A stretch of 64,000 nucleotides of DNA from Microcyclospora pomicola (lineage: Eukaryota > Ascomycota > Dothideomycetes > Capnodiales): the NCBI GenBank assembly GCA_002786065.1, contig NHNY01000009.1, positions 248,001 through 312,000 of the forward strand, written 5' to 3'. Under the pieces are notes generated by a model. That model searched no databases, had not been told where the DNA came from, and worked only from the letters and a program-made list of their open reading frames with translations. Position 1 is the first letter of the stretch; each line of letters opens with the position of its first letter. A program made the position numbers and the translations under genes. This document shows positions 11,534 through 20,811 of this stretch, piece by piece.

Positions 11534-13084
11534 ATGGCACAACCCTCCCCAACCCCCGACCAACCGCTCACCGGCAATGCGCTCGCCAAAGATCTCTTCG
11601 AAGACATGGGCCGCGTGGTCAACGGCATGGCCAACACACCGCCGACGGCCAACGGCGACGCCGACGTGGACCAGAAGGTCGTCGACGAGATCGAGAGCCT
11701 GTGCATGAACTGTCACGAGAACGGCACCACCCGGCTGCTGCTCACGCGCATCCCGTTCTTCCGCGAGATCGTCATCATGTCGTTTGCGTGCGACCACTGC
11801 CATTTCCAGAACAACGAGATCCAGGCCGCGGGGCAGATTCAGCCCAAGGGCGCGAAGTATGCGCTGCGGGTCGAGAGTGAGGATGATCTGCAGCGGCAGG
11901 TTGTGAAGGGGGATGGCTGTGTGTTTCGGATGGAGGAGATCGATCTGGAGATTCCGGCTGGCAAGGGTCAATACACGAATATTGAGGGGATTGTGGCGGG
12001 CGTGTTGCAGGACCTGGAGAGCCACCAGGATGAGCGGATGAGGCAGATGCCTGAGGCGGGCGCTAAAGTCGCGGTGATCATCAGGAAACTGGAAGACATG
12101 GTACACGGCAGAGCATATCCGTTCATGGTGTCGGCGGATGACCCTAGTGGAAACTCGTGGATCGAGCCAAAGCCAGGAGAAGCAGTTGGAAAGTGGGCCA
12201 AGTCGGAGTATTTGAGGACGCCGGCGCAGAACGCTGTGTTGGGTCTTGGAGATGATGTCCCTGCTCCAGGCCACGAACACCACACCACATCAGCACCGGA
12301 GACGGAAATACGACCAGAGTACCAAGCGTCAGGTATGGTGGGAGGACAAACGAATGGCGACGCACCGACTGGCAACAACGTCGACAGCGAGGATATCGTC
12401 GAGAACCAAGTCTACAGCTTCCCAGCATCCTGCCCAGGCTGCACACGACCATGTGCGACGAACATGAAGATGGTCAACATCCCACACTTCAAGCAAGTCG
12501 TACTGATGAGCACGGTATGCGATCTATGCGGCTACCGCTCCAACGAAGTCAAGACAGGTGGCGAGGTCCCCGCACAAGGCCGACGCATCACACTCAAGGT
12601 CAACAGCGAGGTCGATCTCGCACGAGACATCCTCAAGAGCGAAAGCGCCGCGCTCGCCTGCCCCGAGCTGCAACTCCGCGTCGAGCCCGGCACGATGGGC
12701 GGCCGCTTCACCACCGTCGAGGGCATCCTCACGCAGATCCGCCGCGACCTCCGATCGCAAGCCTTCGGTCTCGAGGATGGCGACGCCGAGATCCCCGAGG
12801 GCTCCGGCGACTCGATGCCCGCCGAGAGCAAACGGTCCTGGGCCGAGTTCTTCGCCAGCCTGACCGAGGCGATCGAGAACAAGAAGCCGTTCACGCTGGT
12901 GCTCGAGGACCCGCTCGCGAGCAGCTATGTGCAGAGTCTGACGGCGCCGGAGCCGGATCCGCAGATCGAGGTGGAGGATTATGAGCGCACGCACGAGGAG
13001 ATGGAGGATCTGGGGTTGAATGATATGAAGACGGAAGGGTATGAGGAGAAGGAGGAGAAGGCAGTGGAGGAGGAGAAGAAGTGA
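11534..13084 (+). CDS. zpr1: ZPR1-type zinc finger protein
   Basis: Single-exon gene of 516 residues, typical for ZPR1. The architecture is the family's tandem duplication. The first C4 finger has CMNC (57-60) and CDHC (86-89) followed by an alpha/beta domain. The second C4 finger has CPGC (300-303) and CDLC (329-332) followed by a second alpha/beta domain. Both fingers carry the signatures NEIQ/NEVK and the GRxTTVEGI-type segment after them. ZPR1 binds translation elongation factor eEF1A, acting as a folding chaperone, and shuttles between cytoplasm and nucleus. The C-terminus is a Glu/Lys-rich acidic tail. An in-frame ATG 10 codons upstream (11504) exists, but MAQPSPTPDQ is the more usual-looking start. 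A fungal-wide essential gene by family knowledge. Confidence 0.95.
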   Translation: MAQPSPTPDQPLTGNALAKDLFEDMGRVVNGMANTPPTANGDADVDQKVVDEIESLCMNCHENGTTRLLLTRIPFFREIVIMSFACDHCHFQNNEIQAAGQIQPKGAKYALRVESEDDLQRQVVKGDGCVFRMEEIDLEIPAGKGQYTNIEGIVAGVLQDLESHQDERMRQMPEAGAKVAVIIRKLEDMVHGRAYPFMVSADDPSGNSWIEPKPGEAVGKWAKSEYLRTPAQNAVLGLGDDVPAPGHEHHTTSAPETEIRPEYQASGMVGGQTNGDAPTGNNVDSEDIVENQVYSFPASCPGCTRPCATNMKMVNIPHFKQVVLMSTVCDLCGYRSNEVKTGGEVPAQGRRITLKVNSEVDLARDILKSESAALACPELQLRVEPGTMGGRFTTVEGILTQIRRDLRSQAFGLEDGDAEIPEGSGDSMPAESKRSWAEFFASLTEAIENKKPFTLVLEDPLASSYVQSLTAPEPDPQIEVEDYERTHEEMEDLGLNDMKTEGYEEKEEKAVEEEKK

Positions 13085-13734
13085 GCGGGTAATATGGTTT
13101 CGACGGAGGCTTGCTCGGGCAAGACGCCGTTAAGCACTATCGGGTCTCAGGTCACCTCCCAGGAACACCACGCCACTGCAGACTGATGGTCGTGAGGACT
13201 CAGTGATTGGGATGTCAAGGCACATCCAGTGCCTCCACATCAAGCATTCACAGCTAATGCTGGAGACGCACACCCTGAGAGGCAAACAAATCAGCACTTC
13301 GGACTGAATATGACAAGTCTCCTGGCTAGTACGCGACACATGCCAAAAGTCCCTCTACACGAGGAAATTCTATATAGATGAACATATCTGAGACGAAGAA
13401 ATGATGAACACACTAGATATTATGCTTCAAGACCATAGACTTGTTGGTTCCGTTCCTCTTTCACCTGTCAAGAAATAGCTTGTAGCCTGGCAGGAATCTT
13501 TGATCATCCGACCTGGTTCACGATGAATCCGTAGTCAAGACCTTGTGCTATGTACAGCTATCTAGGGTATCATACTTTACCACCTGTCCCAACCTCACTG
13601 TGCTAGCTTGCGTGACGCTCACTTGATGCTGCAATGCATATAATGCAGATACCTTAACCTCAATGCCTCTCATGCTCCCCACACTTCCCTCCGATACCTC
13701 TCCCATCATTCCCAGCATGACCCCCCACATGCAA
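13085..13734. other. Intergenic between convergent genes
   Basis: Convergent 3' flanks of zpr1 (plus) and the 63-residue gene (minus). No coding signal, RNA gene or repeat recognised. Confidence 0.45.
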
Positions 13735-14001
13735 TCACTTCGGATGCCCCGCAATCTCCTCGACGACCGCCAGCTCGCCGCGGCCCAACGCGCGGATCTC
13801 CGCCAGCACCTGCGTCTGCCGCTCGCCCTGCTTGTAGCCGAGATAGTAGCCGATGGCCGACGGCAGCAGCGTCACGGGGAAGGGCTTGTTGAACTTGGAG
13901 GTCAGGATGCGGTCTGTCGTGGTGAGAAGAGGGTTAGTGATGGATACATGGGTTAGGTGGGCTGGGATGGGGAGAGGTGGTGAGCTACCGATTATGCTCA
14001 T
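13735..14001 (-). CDS. Small single-span membrane protein, 63 residues (unrecognised family)
   Basis: Exons 14001-13989 and 13913-13735 on the minus strand, across a 75 nt GT-AG intron, encode MSIIDRILTSKFNKPFPVTL and then a hydrophobic stretch (LLPSAIGYYLGY) followed by a charged amphipathic tail ending in GHPK. Unspliced, the frame also stays open, but the insert is Pro/Thr-rich and unlike the rest. Size, a single N-terminal membrane segment and basic flanks resemble small mitochondrial inner-membrane or accessory-subunit proteins, but I do not recognise the family and assign no function. The splice site is supported by the consensus GTAGCT donor, the GACAG acceptor and a short first exon of 13 nt, common in such fungal genes. 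Confidence 0.55.
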   Translation of the reverse strand: MSIIGSSPPLPIPAHLTHVSITNPLLTTTDRILTSKFNKPFPVTLLPSAIGYYLGYKQGERQTQVLAEIRALGRGELAVVEEIAGHPK

Positions 14002-14573
14002 TTTGGTCGTTGTTTATTCTTTTGACTTTGGTAGCAGGGTGAAGACGGTTTGTATGGGATTCCTTCCACTTGGCTTGTCTTTTGCATCTACGGGTATGAA
14101 GAGATGTCTAGCAGTGACCTTGATCTGATTCGGGGAAACGGAGGTGGAGTGGCAAATGGCTCTGCGCTACTTTGACCTAGTATACTCTAGAGTATTGAAT
14201 TGGACATACAGCTCACATGCGTCTAGCTCTACAGCTTCGTGATATGCAGCTTGGAGTGAAGTTTTCTTCGTATGATCTTTGATCCTTCTCTTACCGCTCT
14301 CCTGCCGTTTGATCAGGACTGCCACGGGCTTAAGCATTATTTCCTATACGCGATGTTGACATCATTGTCCGTGCGTGGTGTTGGCGATAATCTGGTAGGC
14401 CGTCGCTCTTAGCATACGCTTACTCAAACGACCACCTCATGAATGACTTCGCATTAAGTACTTCATCGAACCTAATATTCTATCCGACGATCACTTCCCG
14501 TCCATCCTACAGTGAGCAGCAACCGGCTTTCAGAAATCATGCAATACAATCATACAAATGAGAGTACTGCCTA
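14002..14573. other. Intergenic spacer
   Basis: Promoter of the 63-residue gene (minus) and 3' flank of the DUF6601 gene (minus). Slightly AT-richer than its surroundings; nothing else recognised. Confidence 0.4.
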
Positions 14574-15521
14574 TCAGATCTTCGCTGTCAATCGGTGCCG
14601 TGGAGATCGTCGAACGAAAATCAGCAGCCAGTTCCATACGTAAAGCCCAAGGTACAGACCGAGCAGAACTGCACAGCTGCCGCCCAATGCCACCAATGTT
14701 GCAATGGAGAAGCGATACACCGTGACTGCCAGGACTGCCGGGATTCCATCGTAGGCCGTCATGACTTGCATTGCGGACAGCGCTACCGACACCAATGCAA
14801 ACAGTGCGACAAGCGCCATGTAATTGGCACCAAAGTAGCTCGAGTAGTCACGGTGGACCGTGAAGTACGACAGCCCGCGACACTGGATGCGGTAAATCTG
14901 GTTGAGTCGCCCAAGACGAAGTTCTCCATACTCGAAACGGTCGTGGATGTCCCGATCGGTCAGACAATGCAGAATACCTTGCCGGAATGATTGCCAAGAG
15001 TGCCAGGCGATGTTCTTGTTGATCAAGCCACAATCTTTGGCGACGTCCAGATCGGAGGGATATTGGATCAAATGCGCATACGAGAGAAGGAAGCCTGTCG
15101 TCACCTGATATACTGCTCTATCGCCGCAGACGACGTCGGAGAAGTACTGCCAGTTCAAAAGTTCATCTTCCAGCCGCTTCACATAGATTGTCTTCTCGAA
15201 CCAAACCAGATGGATTCGTGCTCGTTCAGTCAACACGATCTCCCGACGTATCACCTTCTGATGATGCAGTGGACTAATGTTGCCTCTTCTGCCGGCATAC
15301 CATAGCCACTTGTGCATTTCCTCCAGATCACTTTCGCGCAGAGATTGGAGTAGTCTCTCACACTCTACAGCGCGGCCAGCAATACCTGGGATCCTGACTC
15401 TGATATCTGCGGCCAATTGACATTGCTGCTCAAACGGTGGTCGCAGCATGATGTGTCTACTTTCTGCACAAAAGAGGAGAAAGCGTTGTTGAGCAGGCCG
15501 ACTCTTGAGGTTCACTTGCAC
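14574..15521 (-). CDS. DUF6601-like fungal membrane protein
   Basis: Intronless frame of 315 residues. The central part matches what I know of the fungal DUF6601 family: a Leu/Trp-rich LHKWLWYAGRRGNISPLHHQ-like segment (85-105 region), REIVLTERARIHLVWF, then a TTGFLLSYAHLI segment with DLDVAK following. Two strong hydrophobic segments lie near the C-terminus (about 230-255 and 275-305) before a basic tail, so the bulk faces one side of a membrane and the tail is short. Function of the family is unknown to me. Translation could start at the first Met or at Met 25 (MLRPPFEQQ), which better fits the domain start. It diverges from the NLR-like gene with a 450 bp spacer, which may mean shared regulation. 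Confidence 0.65.
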   Translation of the reverse strand: MQVNLKSRPAQQRFLLFCAESRHIMLRPPFEQQCQLAADIRVRIPGIAGRAVECERLLQSLRESDLEEMHKWLWYAGRRGNISPLHHQKVIRREIVLTERARIHLVWFEKTIYVKRLEDELLNWQYFSDVVCGDRAVYQVTTGFLLSYAHLIQYPSDLDVAKDCGLINKNIAWHSWQSFRQGILHCLTDRDIHDRFEYGELRLGRLNQIYRIQCRGLSYFTVHRDYSSYFGANYMALVALFALVSVALSAMQVMTAYDGIPAVLAVTVYRFSIATLVALGGSCAVLLGLYLGLYVWNWLLIFVRRSPRHRLTAKI

Positions 15522-15971
15522 TACTCTTCAGCACTTATTATTGGTCCTGATGCAAAATAGCACAAGGCTGCGCTTTTGTGGCGCATTACAGGGGATGATC
15601 GTGTAGCCTTGTCACTGGAGGCTGTGCCGCGGCGCCCGCCGAAGTAGTCGCCTTCTTCGACTCACGGTCAGCTGCACTTGATACGATCATTTATGTTCAC
15701 GTCCGGGTCTTGTCCAAGATACGCGCAAAGATAAAACACTGTTCAGATATTGATATCATCTTATCACAAACAGCCCATGGAAACGGAAGTGCCTGGCTGC
15801 ACCGAACTACCAATTCTCAGATCATGTCAGACAGGACCCCACTTTGGCACGATAACAATCATCAGAGCTGAATACTATCAGTTGTCGCGAGTAAAGGCCG
15901 CCAGTCGTCTGCATCTCAGGGAATTATCATGGGCCTTGGTTCTTCGGCGATGAAATCTTGAGATTGCGTCC
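15522..15971. promoter_or_regulatory. Shared divergent spacer of DUF6601 gene and NLR-like gene
   Basis: 450 bp between divergent starts, without a recognised gene. It must contain both promoters. I see no clear TATA box or operator-like palindrome. If the NLR starts at its second Met (16038) the spacer is 516 bp. Confidence 0.4.
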
Positions 15972-18900
15972 GTGCGATTCTCGACTGGCAAGACCTCAGC
16001 CGGTACCGGTAAAGCAGCATATACCTTACTGTCAGTCATGACCTCTCGCTCAAGCGCCAGGCCAAGTTATTGGCGCATCCAGAACATCCAGCTCGGCGAC
16101 AAACGGCTCGCTACCACATGGTTGGAGAACCAGGTGCAGCGCCTAAATACGAAACCACCATACGGTCACGGTTTCAGCATCGCTTCTGACAGTGCGCAGA
16201 CGTTATGCGCAACGTTGACGAGCCACGATCGACCAGTGTGTCCGGACCACAGATGGTCAGTCGATAAGCATTTCCAGGGATTCACACCTTTGAGCGATCC
16301 TGTTGACGCAGAGGTAGACGTTGTAGTGGTGACCGGGCTTGGCGGACATTCATTGGGCTCATTCCGCGCATCCGAGAACAGTTCGGTATGGCTGCGAGAC
16401 TTTGCGCCTCAGGATGTTCCAAAAGCAAGATTCATCACATATGGATATGACACAATCGTAGCTGCGAGCGACAGTAACCAAGGGATAGAAGAGCTAGCCC
16501 ACGCTTTTCTAGACGGTCTTGCCAATTTCCGACGCAACACGGGAGCACTGACACGTCCGCTGTGCTTTCTCGGTCATAGCCTGGGTGGCGTCGTCTTGAA
16601 AGAAGCGCTGGTCAGGTCGTATAAGGCTACTACAACTGCGCACTCCCACATACATCAAGTGGTCGAGTCATCGTATGGGCTCATTCTGATGGGCGTGCCT
16701 AACCTGGGCCTCAAGCACGATCAGCTGGAAAGCGTGGTGCAAGGTCGTCCTAACCGAGGTCTCATCAGAGATCTCTTGGTTGACGAAGACAAAGAGCCGT
16801 CACAATTTTTTAGCTATCTGGCAAGAGAGTTTGCACGTGTCTGTAAGCAACGCCAGCCAGCCTGGAAAATCGTTTCATATTATGAGACAAGAAGCAGCCC
16901 AACATTACAGCGCTTGGCAGGCGATGATTTTGCAATGACCGGCGCCAAAGAGTTCATGGTCTCGAAGGGCTCCGCTGAACGCATCAGCGGGGATGTTCGT
17001 GACATCGACCACATACCAAGTGACACAGATCACCGAGGTCTGGTCCGTTTTGAGCATCCCAGAGTCGAAAGATACATCTCCATGATATCGCAGCTCCAAC
17101 AGATGGCCACTGAAGCAGCAGCGAGTACAAAGCAGCTCAGCAGGCATATTCACAGCCTGGTGCCAACTCAACATAAAGTTTACCTTCCCTTCTCGCGCAA
17201 CAAGAAGTTCCATGGTCGCTCGCAAGAACTCGAAATGCTGGAACAGAGACTTCTCATTGAGCAGGACTGCGAGAAGATGGCGGTGGTCGGCCTGGGCGGC
17301 ATCGGCAAGACACAAGTGGCGCTCCAATTCGCTTACCGTGTCATTGACCATTATCCAGACGTTTCTGTTTTTTGGGTGCCTGCATTGAGTGCTGAAACCT
17401 TCGAGCAGGCATACAAGGAAATAGCAGGCATTCTTGGGTTGCATGCTGTATCTGACGGTCATGAAGATGTGAACAAGCAGGTATGCCGGCACCTTAGTGC
17501 TCGTAGCAATGGAAGGTGGTTGCTGATTGTCGACAATGCGGATGACATGGATATAATCCATGGTATCGACAGAAAAAGCGGATTGATGGATCACATCCCC
17601 ACAAGCGACTTTGGTTTGACCGTCTTCACCACACGTAGCCGCGAGGTTGTACAGACATTTTCAGGAAGTGAAGTGATACTACTCGGAGATTTCGGCCAAA
17701 CTGAAGGCCTGGAGGTTCTTCGGAAAAACTTGGACAACAAAGACCTGGTACGTGACGAGGCAATCGCTATTGAGCTCTTAAATGAGTTGAACAACCTTCC
17801 GCTGGCGATCACACAGGCGGCGGCTTTCATCAATTGTACCACCACACCTATACCCGAGTACCTTAGCCTTCTACAAGGTACAGAACAAGACATGATAGAT
17901 ATCATGAGCCGCGAGATGCAGGACGACAACAGATACAAAGAGTCAAGGCATTGTGTGGCTGCAACGTGGCTGGTGTCCTTCCAGCAGGTGCTCCAGCAAG
18001 ATCCGAAGGCTGCCGAATTGTTACAATTCATGTCCTGCATCGAATGGAAGGCAATTCCACATTCTATCCTGCCACCAGCAGAATCAGACGCACGGATGAC
18101 AAGCGCTGTTGGTGTTCTCTGTTCCTACTCCTTCATCACAAGGAGAGCTGGCGAGAGCATGTACGACATGCATCGTCTGGTACACTTAGCAGCTCGGATA
18201 TGGTTGCGCCGGCGTGACTTGCTTGTGGCGACGCAATGGAAGGCTATGCAGCATCTTTCGGACATTTTCCCGTCACCAGATTGGGAAAACCGCACTGTTT
18301 GGCGAGAGTACATACCACATGCTGCCCGCATGAGTAAAGTCGAGCAGGGTGCAGATGTAGACGCTGAAGGAGAGCTGTGTCTCCGAGTGGGCAGCTGTCT
18401 CATTGTAGACGGCAGAGATCAGGACGCGGTCCGCTGGCTCAAGAAGTCTTGCTACTGCAGAGAGCCGCTTACAGAAGATCATCCTAGCCGATTAGCATCA
18501 CAGCACAAACTTGCTTTAGCATATCGAAACAATGGACAGATCAAGGAGGCAATACAGCTGCTCGAGCATGTAACAGAAATACGGAGAGACTTAGCAGAAG
18601 ATCATCCCGACCGATTATCGTCACAGCACGCGCTTGCTGTAGCATATCGAGACAATAGACAGACTAAGGAGGCAATACAGCTGCTCGAGCATATAACAGA
18701 AATGCAGAGAAACTTGGCAGAAGATCATCCCGACCGATTATCGTCACAGCACGCGCTTGCTGTAGCATATCGAGACAATAGACAGACTAAGGAGGCAATA
18801 CAGCTGCTCGAGCATATAACAGAAATACGGAGAAACTTGGCAGAAGATCATCCCTACCGGTTAGTGTCGCAGCATGAGCTTGCTGTAGCATATCGTGAGA

Positions 18901-19754
18901 ACGGACAGACTAAGGAGGCAATACAGCTGCTCGAGCATATAACAGAAATGCAGAGAAACTTGGCAGAAGATCATCCCCACTGGTTAGGGTCGCAGCATGA
19001 GCTTGCTGTAGCATATCGAGAGAACGGACAGATAACGGAGGCAATACAGCTGCTCGAGCATATAACAGAAATACGGAGAAACTTAGCAGAAGATCATCCC
19101 TACCGGTTAGTGTCGCAGCATGAGCTTGCTGTAGCATATCGTGAGAACGGACAGACTAAGGAGGCAATACAGCTGCTCGAGCATATAACAGAAATGCAGA
19201 GAAACTTGGCAGAAGATCATCCCCACCGGTTAGGGTCGCAGCATGAGCTTGCTGTAGCATATCGAGAGAACGGACAGATGACGGAGGCAATACAGCTGCT
19301 CGAGCAAGTAGCAGCTATTAGGAGACAAACGCTCGGAGCAGATGATCCTAGCCGTTTAGCAACAGAGTACGCTCTCGCTAAAGCATATCGAGAAACTGGA
19401 CAAACCAAGGAGGCAATACAGCTGTTCGAGCAAATAGCAGCTATCGAGAGGCGAATGCTAGGAGCAGATGATCCCGATCGATTGGAGACAGAGAGCAATC
19501 TCGCCGAAGCATACGAGGCATATAAGCAGATGCAAGGAACAACTCATAGCGGAATGAGACACAACACTCAGGAAGACGACCAGGACACTCCAAGAATTGA
19601 GAGTGCAGTACGGAGTACTGTACCAGCACAGCGACGGGAACCGACTTCTCCCATAGTCGGAGGGGCAGAAGCCGATGTCGAGCGAGCACTGCCTAGCAGA
19701 CCAAAGCGAGGAGACAAATGGTGGCGAAAATGGAGGAAGAGTGCAGCGAAGTGA
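15972..19754 (+). CDS. NLR-like STAND protein: alpha/beta hydrolase (SesB-like), NB-ARC, TPR repeats
   Basis: Single open frame of 1260 residues. Residues about 30-110 form the short domain that often precedes fungal NLR esterases. About 113-300 is a lipase-like alpha/beta hydrolase with TGLGGHSLGSF and nucleophile elbow GHSLGG (Ser 203). About 410-740 is NB-ARC: P-loop VVGLGGIGKT (438-447), Walker B WLLIVDNADD (516-525), FTTRSREV, NNLPLA (607-612) and an MHxLVH sensor motif (733-738). From 835 on are kinesin-light-chain-type TPRs: eight units plus a partial one. The protein ends in a Lys/Arg/Trp-rich tail. Fungal proteins of this layout act as ATP/GTP-switched receptors in incompatibility or biotic responses; the trigger and effector action here are unknown. 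All key motifs are intact, so it looks functional. Met 23 (16038) is an equally plausible start. Confidence 0.9.
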   Translation: MRFSTGKTSAGTGKAAYTLLSVMTSRSSARPSYWRIQNIQLGDKRLATTWLENQVQRLNTKPPYGHGFSIASDSAQTLCATLTSHDRPVCPDHRWSVDKHFQGFTPLSDPVDAEVDVVVVTGLGGHSLGSFRASENSSVWLRDFAPQDVPKARFITYGYDTIVAASDSNQGIEELAHAFLDGLANFRRNTGALTRPLCFLGHSLGGVVLKEALVRSYKATTTAHSHIHQVVESSYGLILMGVPNLGLKHDQLESVVQGRPNRGLIRDLLVDEDKEPSQFFSYLAREFARVCKQRQPAWKIVSYYETRSSPTLQRLAGDDFAMTGAKEFMVSKGSAERISGDVRDIDHIPSDTDHRGLVRFEHPRVERYISMISQLQQMATEAAASTKQLSRHIHSLVPTQHKVYLPFSRNKKFHGRSQELEMLEQRLLIEQDCEKMAVVGLGGIGKTQVALQFAYRVIDHYPDVSVFWVPALSAETFEQAYKEIAGILGLHAVSDGHEDVNKQVCRHLSARSNGRWLLIVDNADDMDIIHGIDRKSGLMDHIPTSDFGLTVFTTRSREVVQTFSGSEVILLGDFGQTEGLEVLRKNLDNKDLVRDEAIAIELLNELNNLPLAITQAAAFINCTTTPIPEYLSLLQGTEQDMIDIMSREMQDDNRYKESRHCVAATWLVSFQQVLQQDPKAAELLQFMSCIEWKAIPHSILPPAESDARMTSAVGVLCSYSFITRRAGESMYDMHRLVHLAARIWLRRRDLLVATQWKAMQHLSDIFPSPDWENRTVWREYIPHAARMSKVEQGADVDAEGELCLRVGSCLIVDGRDQDAVRWLKKSCYCREPLTEDHPSRLASQHKLALAYRNNGQIKEAIQLLEHVTEIRRDLAEDHPDRLSSQHALAVAYRDNRQTKEAIQLLEHITEMQRNLAEDHPDRLSSQHALAVAYRDNRQTKEAIQLLEHITEIRRNLAEDHPYRLVSQHELAVAYRENGQTKEAIQLLEHITEMQRNLAEDHPHWLGSQHELAVAYRENGQITEAIQLLEHITEIRRNLAEDHPYRLVSQHELAVAYRENGQTKEAIQLLEHITEMQRNLAEDHPHRLGSQHELAVAYRENGQMTEAIQLLEQVAAIRRQTLGADDPSRLATEYALAKAYRETGQTKEAIQLFEQIAAIERRMLGADDPDRLETESNLAEAYEAYKQMQGTTHSGMRHNTQEDDQDTPRIESAVRSTVPAQRREPTSPIVGGAEADVERALPSRPKRGDKWWRKWRKSAAK
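18474..19530 (+). repeat. Tandem TPR-coding repeat, 123 bp units
   Basis: Within the NLR-like gene, units start at 18474, 18597, 18720, 18843, 18966, 19089 and 19212 (six 123 bp steps), then 19338 and 19464 (two 126 bp steps, the last unit partial). Each 123 bp unit encodes 41 residues beginning EDHP and ending NLA; the 126 bp units encode the canonical 42. Units 4 and 6 are identical in protein. Units 2 and 3 differ only at a two-residue Met-Gln/Ile-Arg switch. The pair 4-5 recurs as 6-7, showing duplication of a 246 bp dimer. Outer units (1, 7, 8, 9) are more diverged. Confidence 0.93.
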
Positions 19755-20811
19755 AGCGTGGAAGAGTACGAAATCGTCGCAGACGTGAAGGTGCGCGGAG
19801 AGGCGTCGCAGCGAAGTGGTCGTGTTTGACCGCGAGCTCTCTTGTCGGAGAGAGAAGGAGAAAAGCTACTCGTAGCATAGCTGCTGTCCCTGTCGAAGAG
19901 TCTGGTAGAACGTGAGGATTGAGCACGGAGACCAGGGTATAAGAATGTCGCCTTTCGTGTCGAAGAGATTCACATGATGAAAGGAGTTTGAAGTCAATAT
20001 ACAGTGCGACACTGACAATTGCAAGAGAGGAGAGACGAGATTTCCTATAGCGAATGCATAGTCGAGGCGGTGATCCAGTCAATGCAGCGTTCCAAACAGG
20101 TACAATGTGTCCAAATGTATGTAATACCGACGATACCCTGAGTTGCTCTCACGCCTGCTCAATGATGAAGGTAGATTCGCATCGCATGTGTATACTTCTG
20201 CTGTGCATATTGTTCCAGAGATACCGCTCTGCACAGGTATTAGCTTCAATATATCGGTGATGGCGATGGGAAACTCGCCTTCGTCGTGAGGAAAGTCGAC
20301 AAGAAGGGGTTCCGAATGATCTGCTTGGGACAGAAACTGGTCGATATCGTTCCCGCAATGTCCCTGCTTAAGGTCAGGACAATGGTCACGCTGTCCGAGG
20401 CGGCCTGCGTGCTCATCTGATTGAGATGTGTTTTTGCTGACTGCGTTCGTGTCCGACATTTCCTAGGCATGAAAGTAAGCTGCTACACCACGTAGTAATA
20501 AGCTCAAAGCGCGTTTCAGGGCACACGCTGCTATGTGCCAATCGTCACTTCATGCTCCCAATGCGCAGAGTCTACGCATGCAATTCGAACGTTCGTTTCC
20601 TGTCAAGGATATACCGCAGCGCATGAGGTAGACTTTTCTCTTCCTTCTTCTGATACATGTACAAATGCTACAAACATGCTTTTCCGTCCTGCTCTCAACA
20701 GCTCGATCGGTCCTCCCTACTTTTCTTCTCGGGCTTCGATGGCCCCGATACTTCGCCCACTCCTTGCTTTCTCGCATGATACATTGAGCTCATCTTACAA
20801 AGAACTGTCCT
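19755..20811. other. Intergenic stretch, no gene recognised
   Basis: Lies between the NLR stop and the stop of the small mitochondrial gene (minus). A 126-codon minus frame at 20079-20459 and others are present, but none shows a family, and codon use looks random. Seen otherwise: nothing. Confidence 0.45.

Noticed and set aside
20079-20459. 126-codon minus frame downstream of the NLR-like gene
   Set aside because: No family resemblance, no targeting signal or conserved motif; codon use unremarkable. Could be a small gene but I cannot support it.
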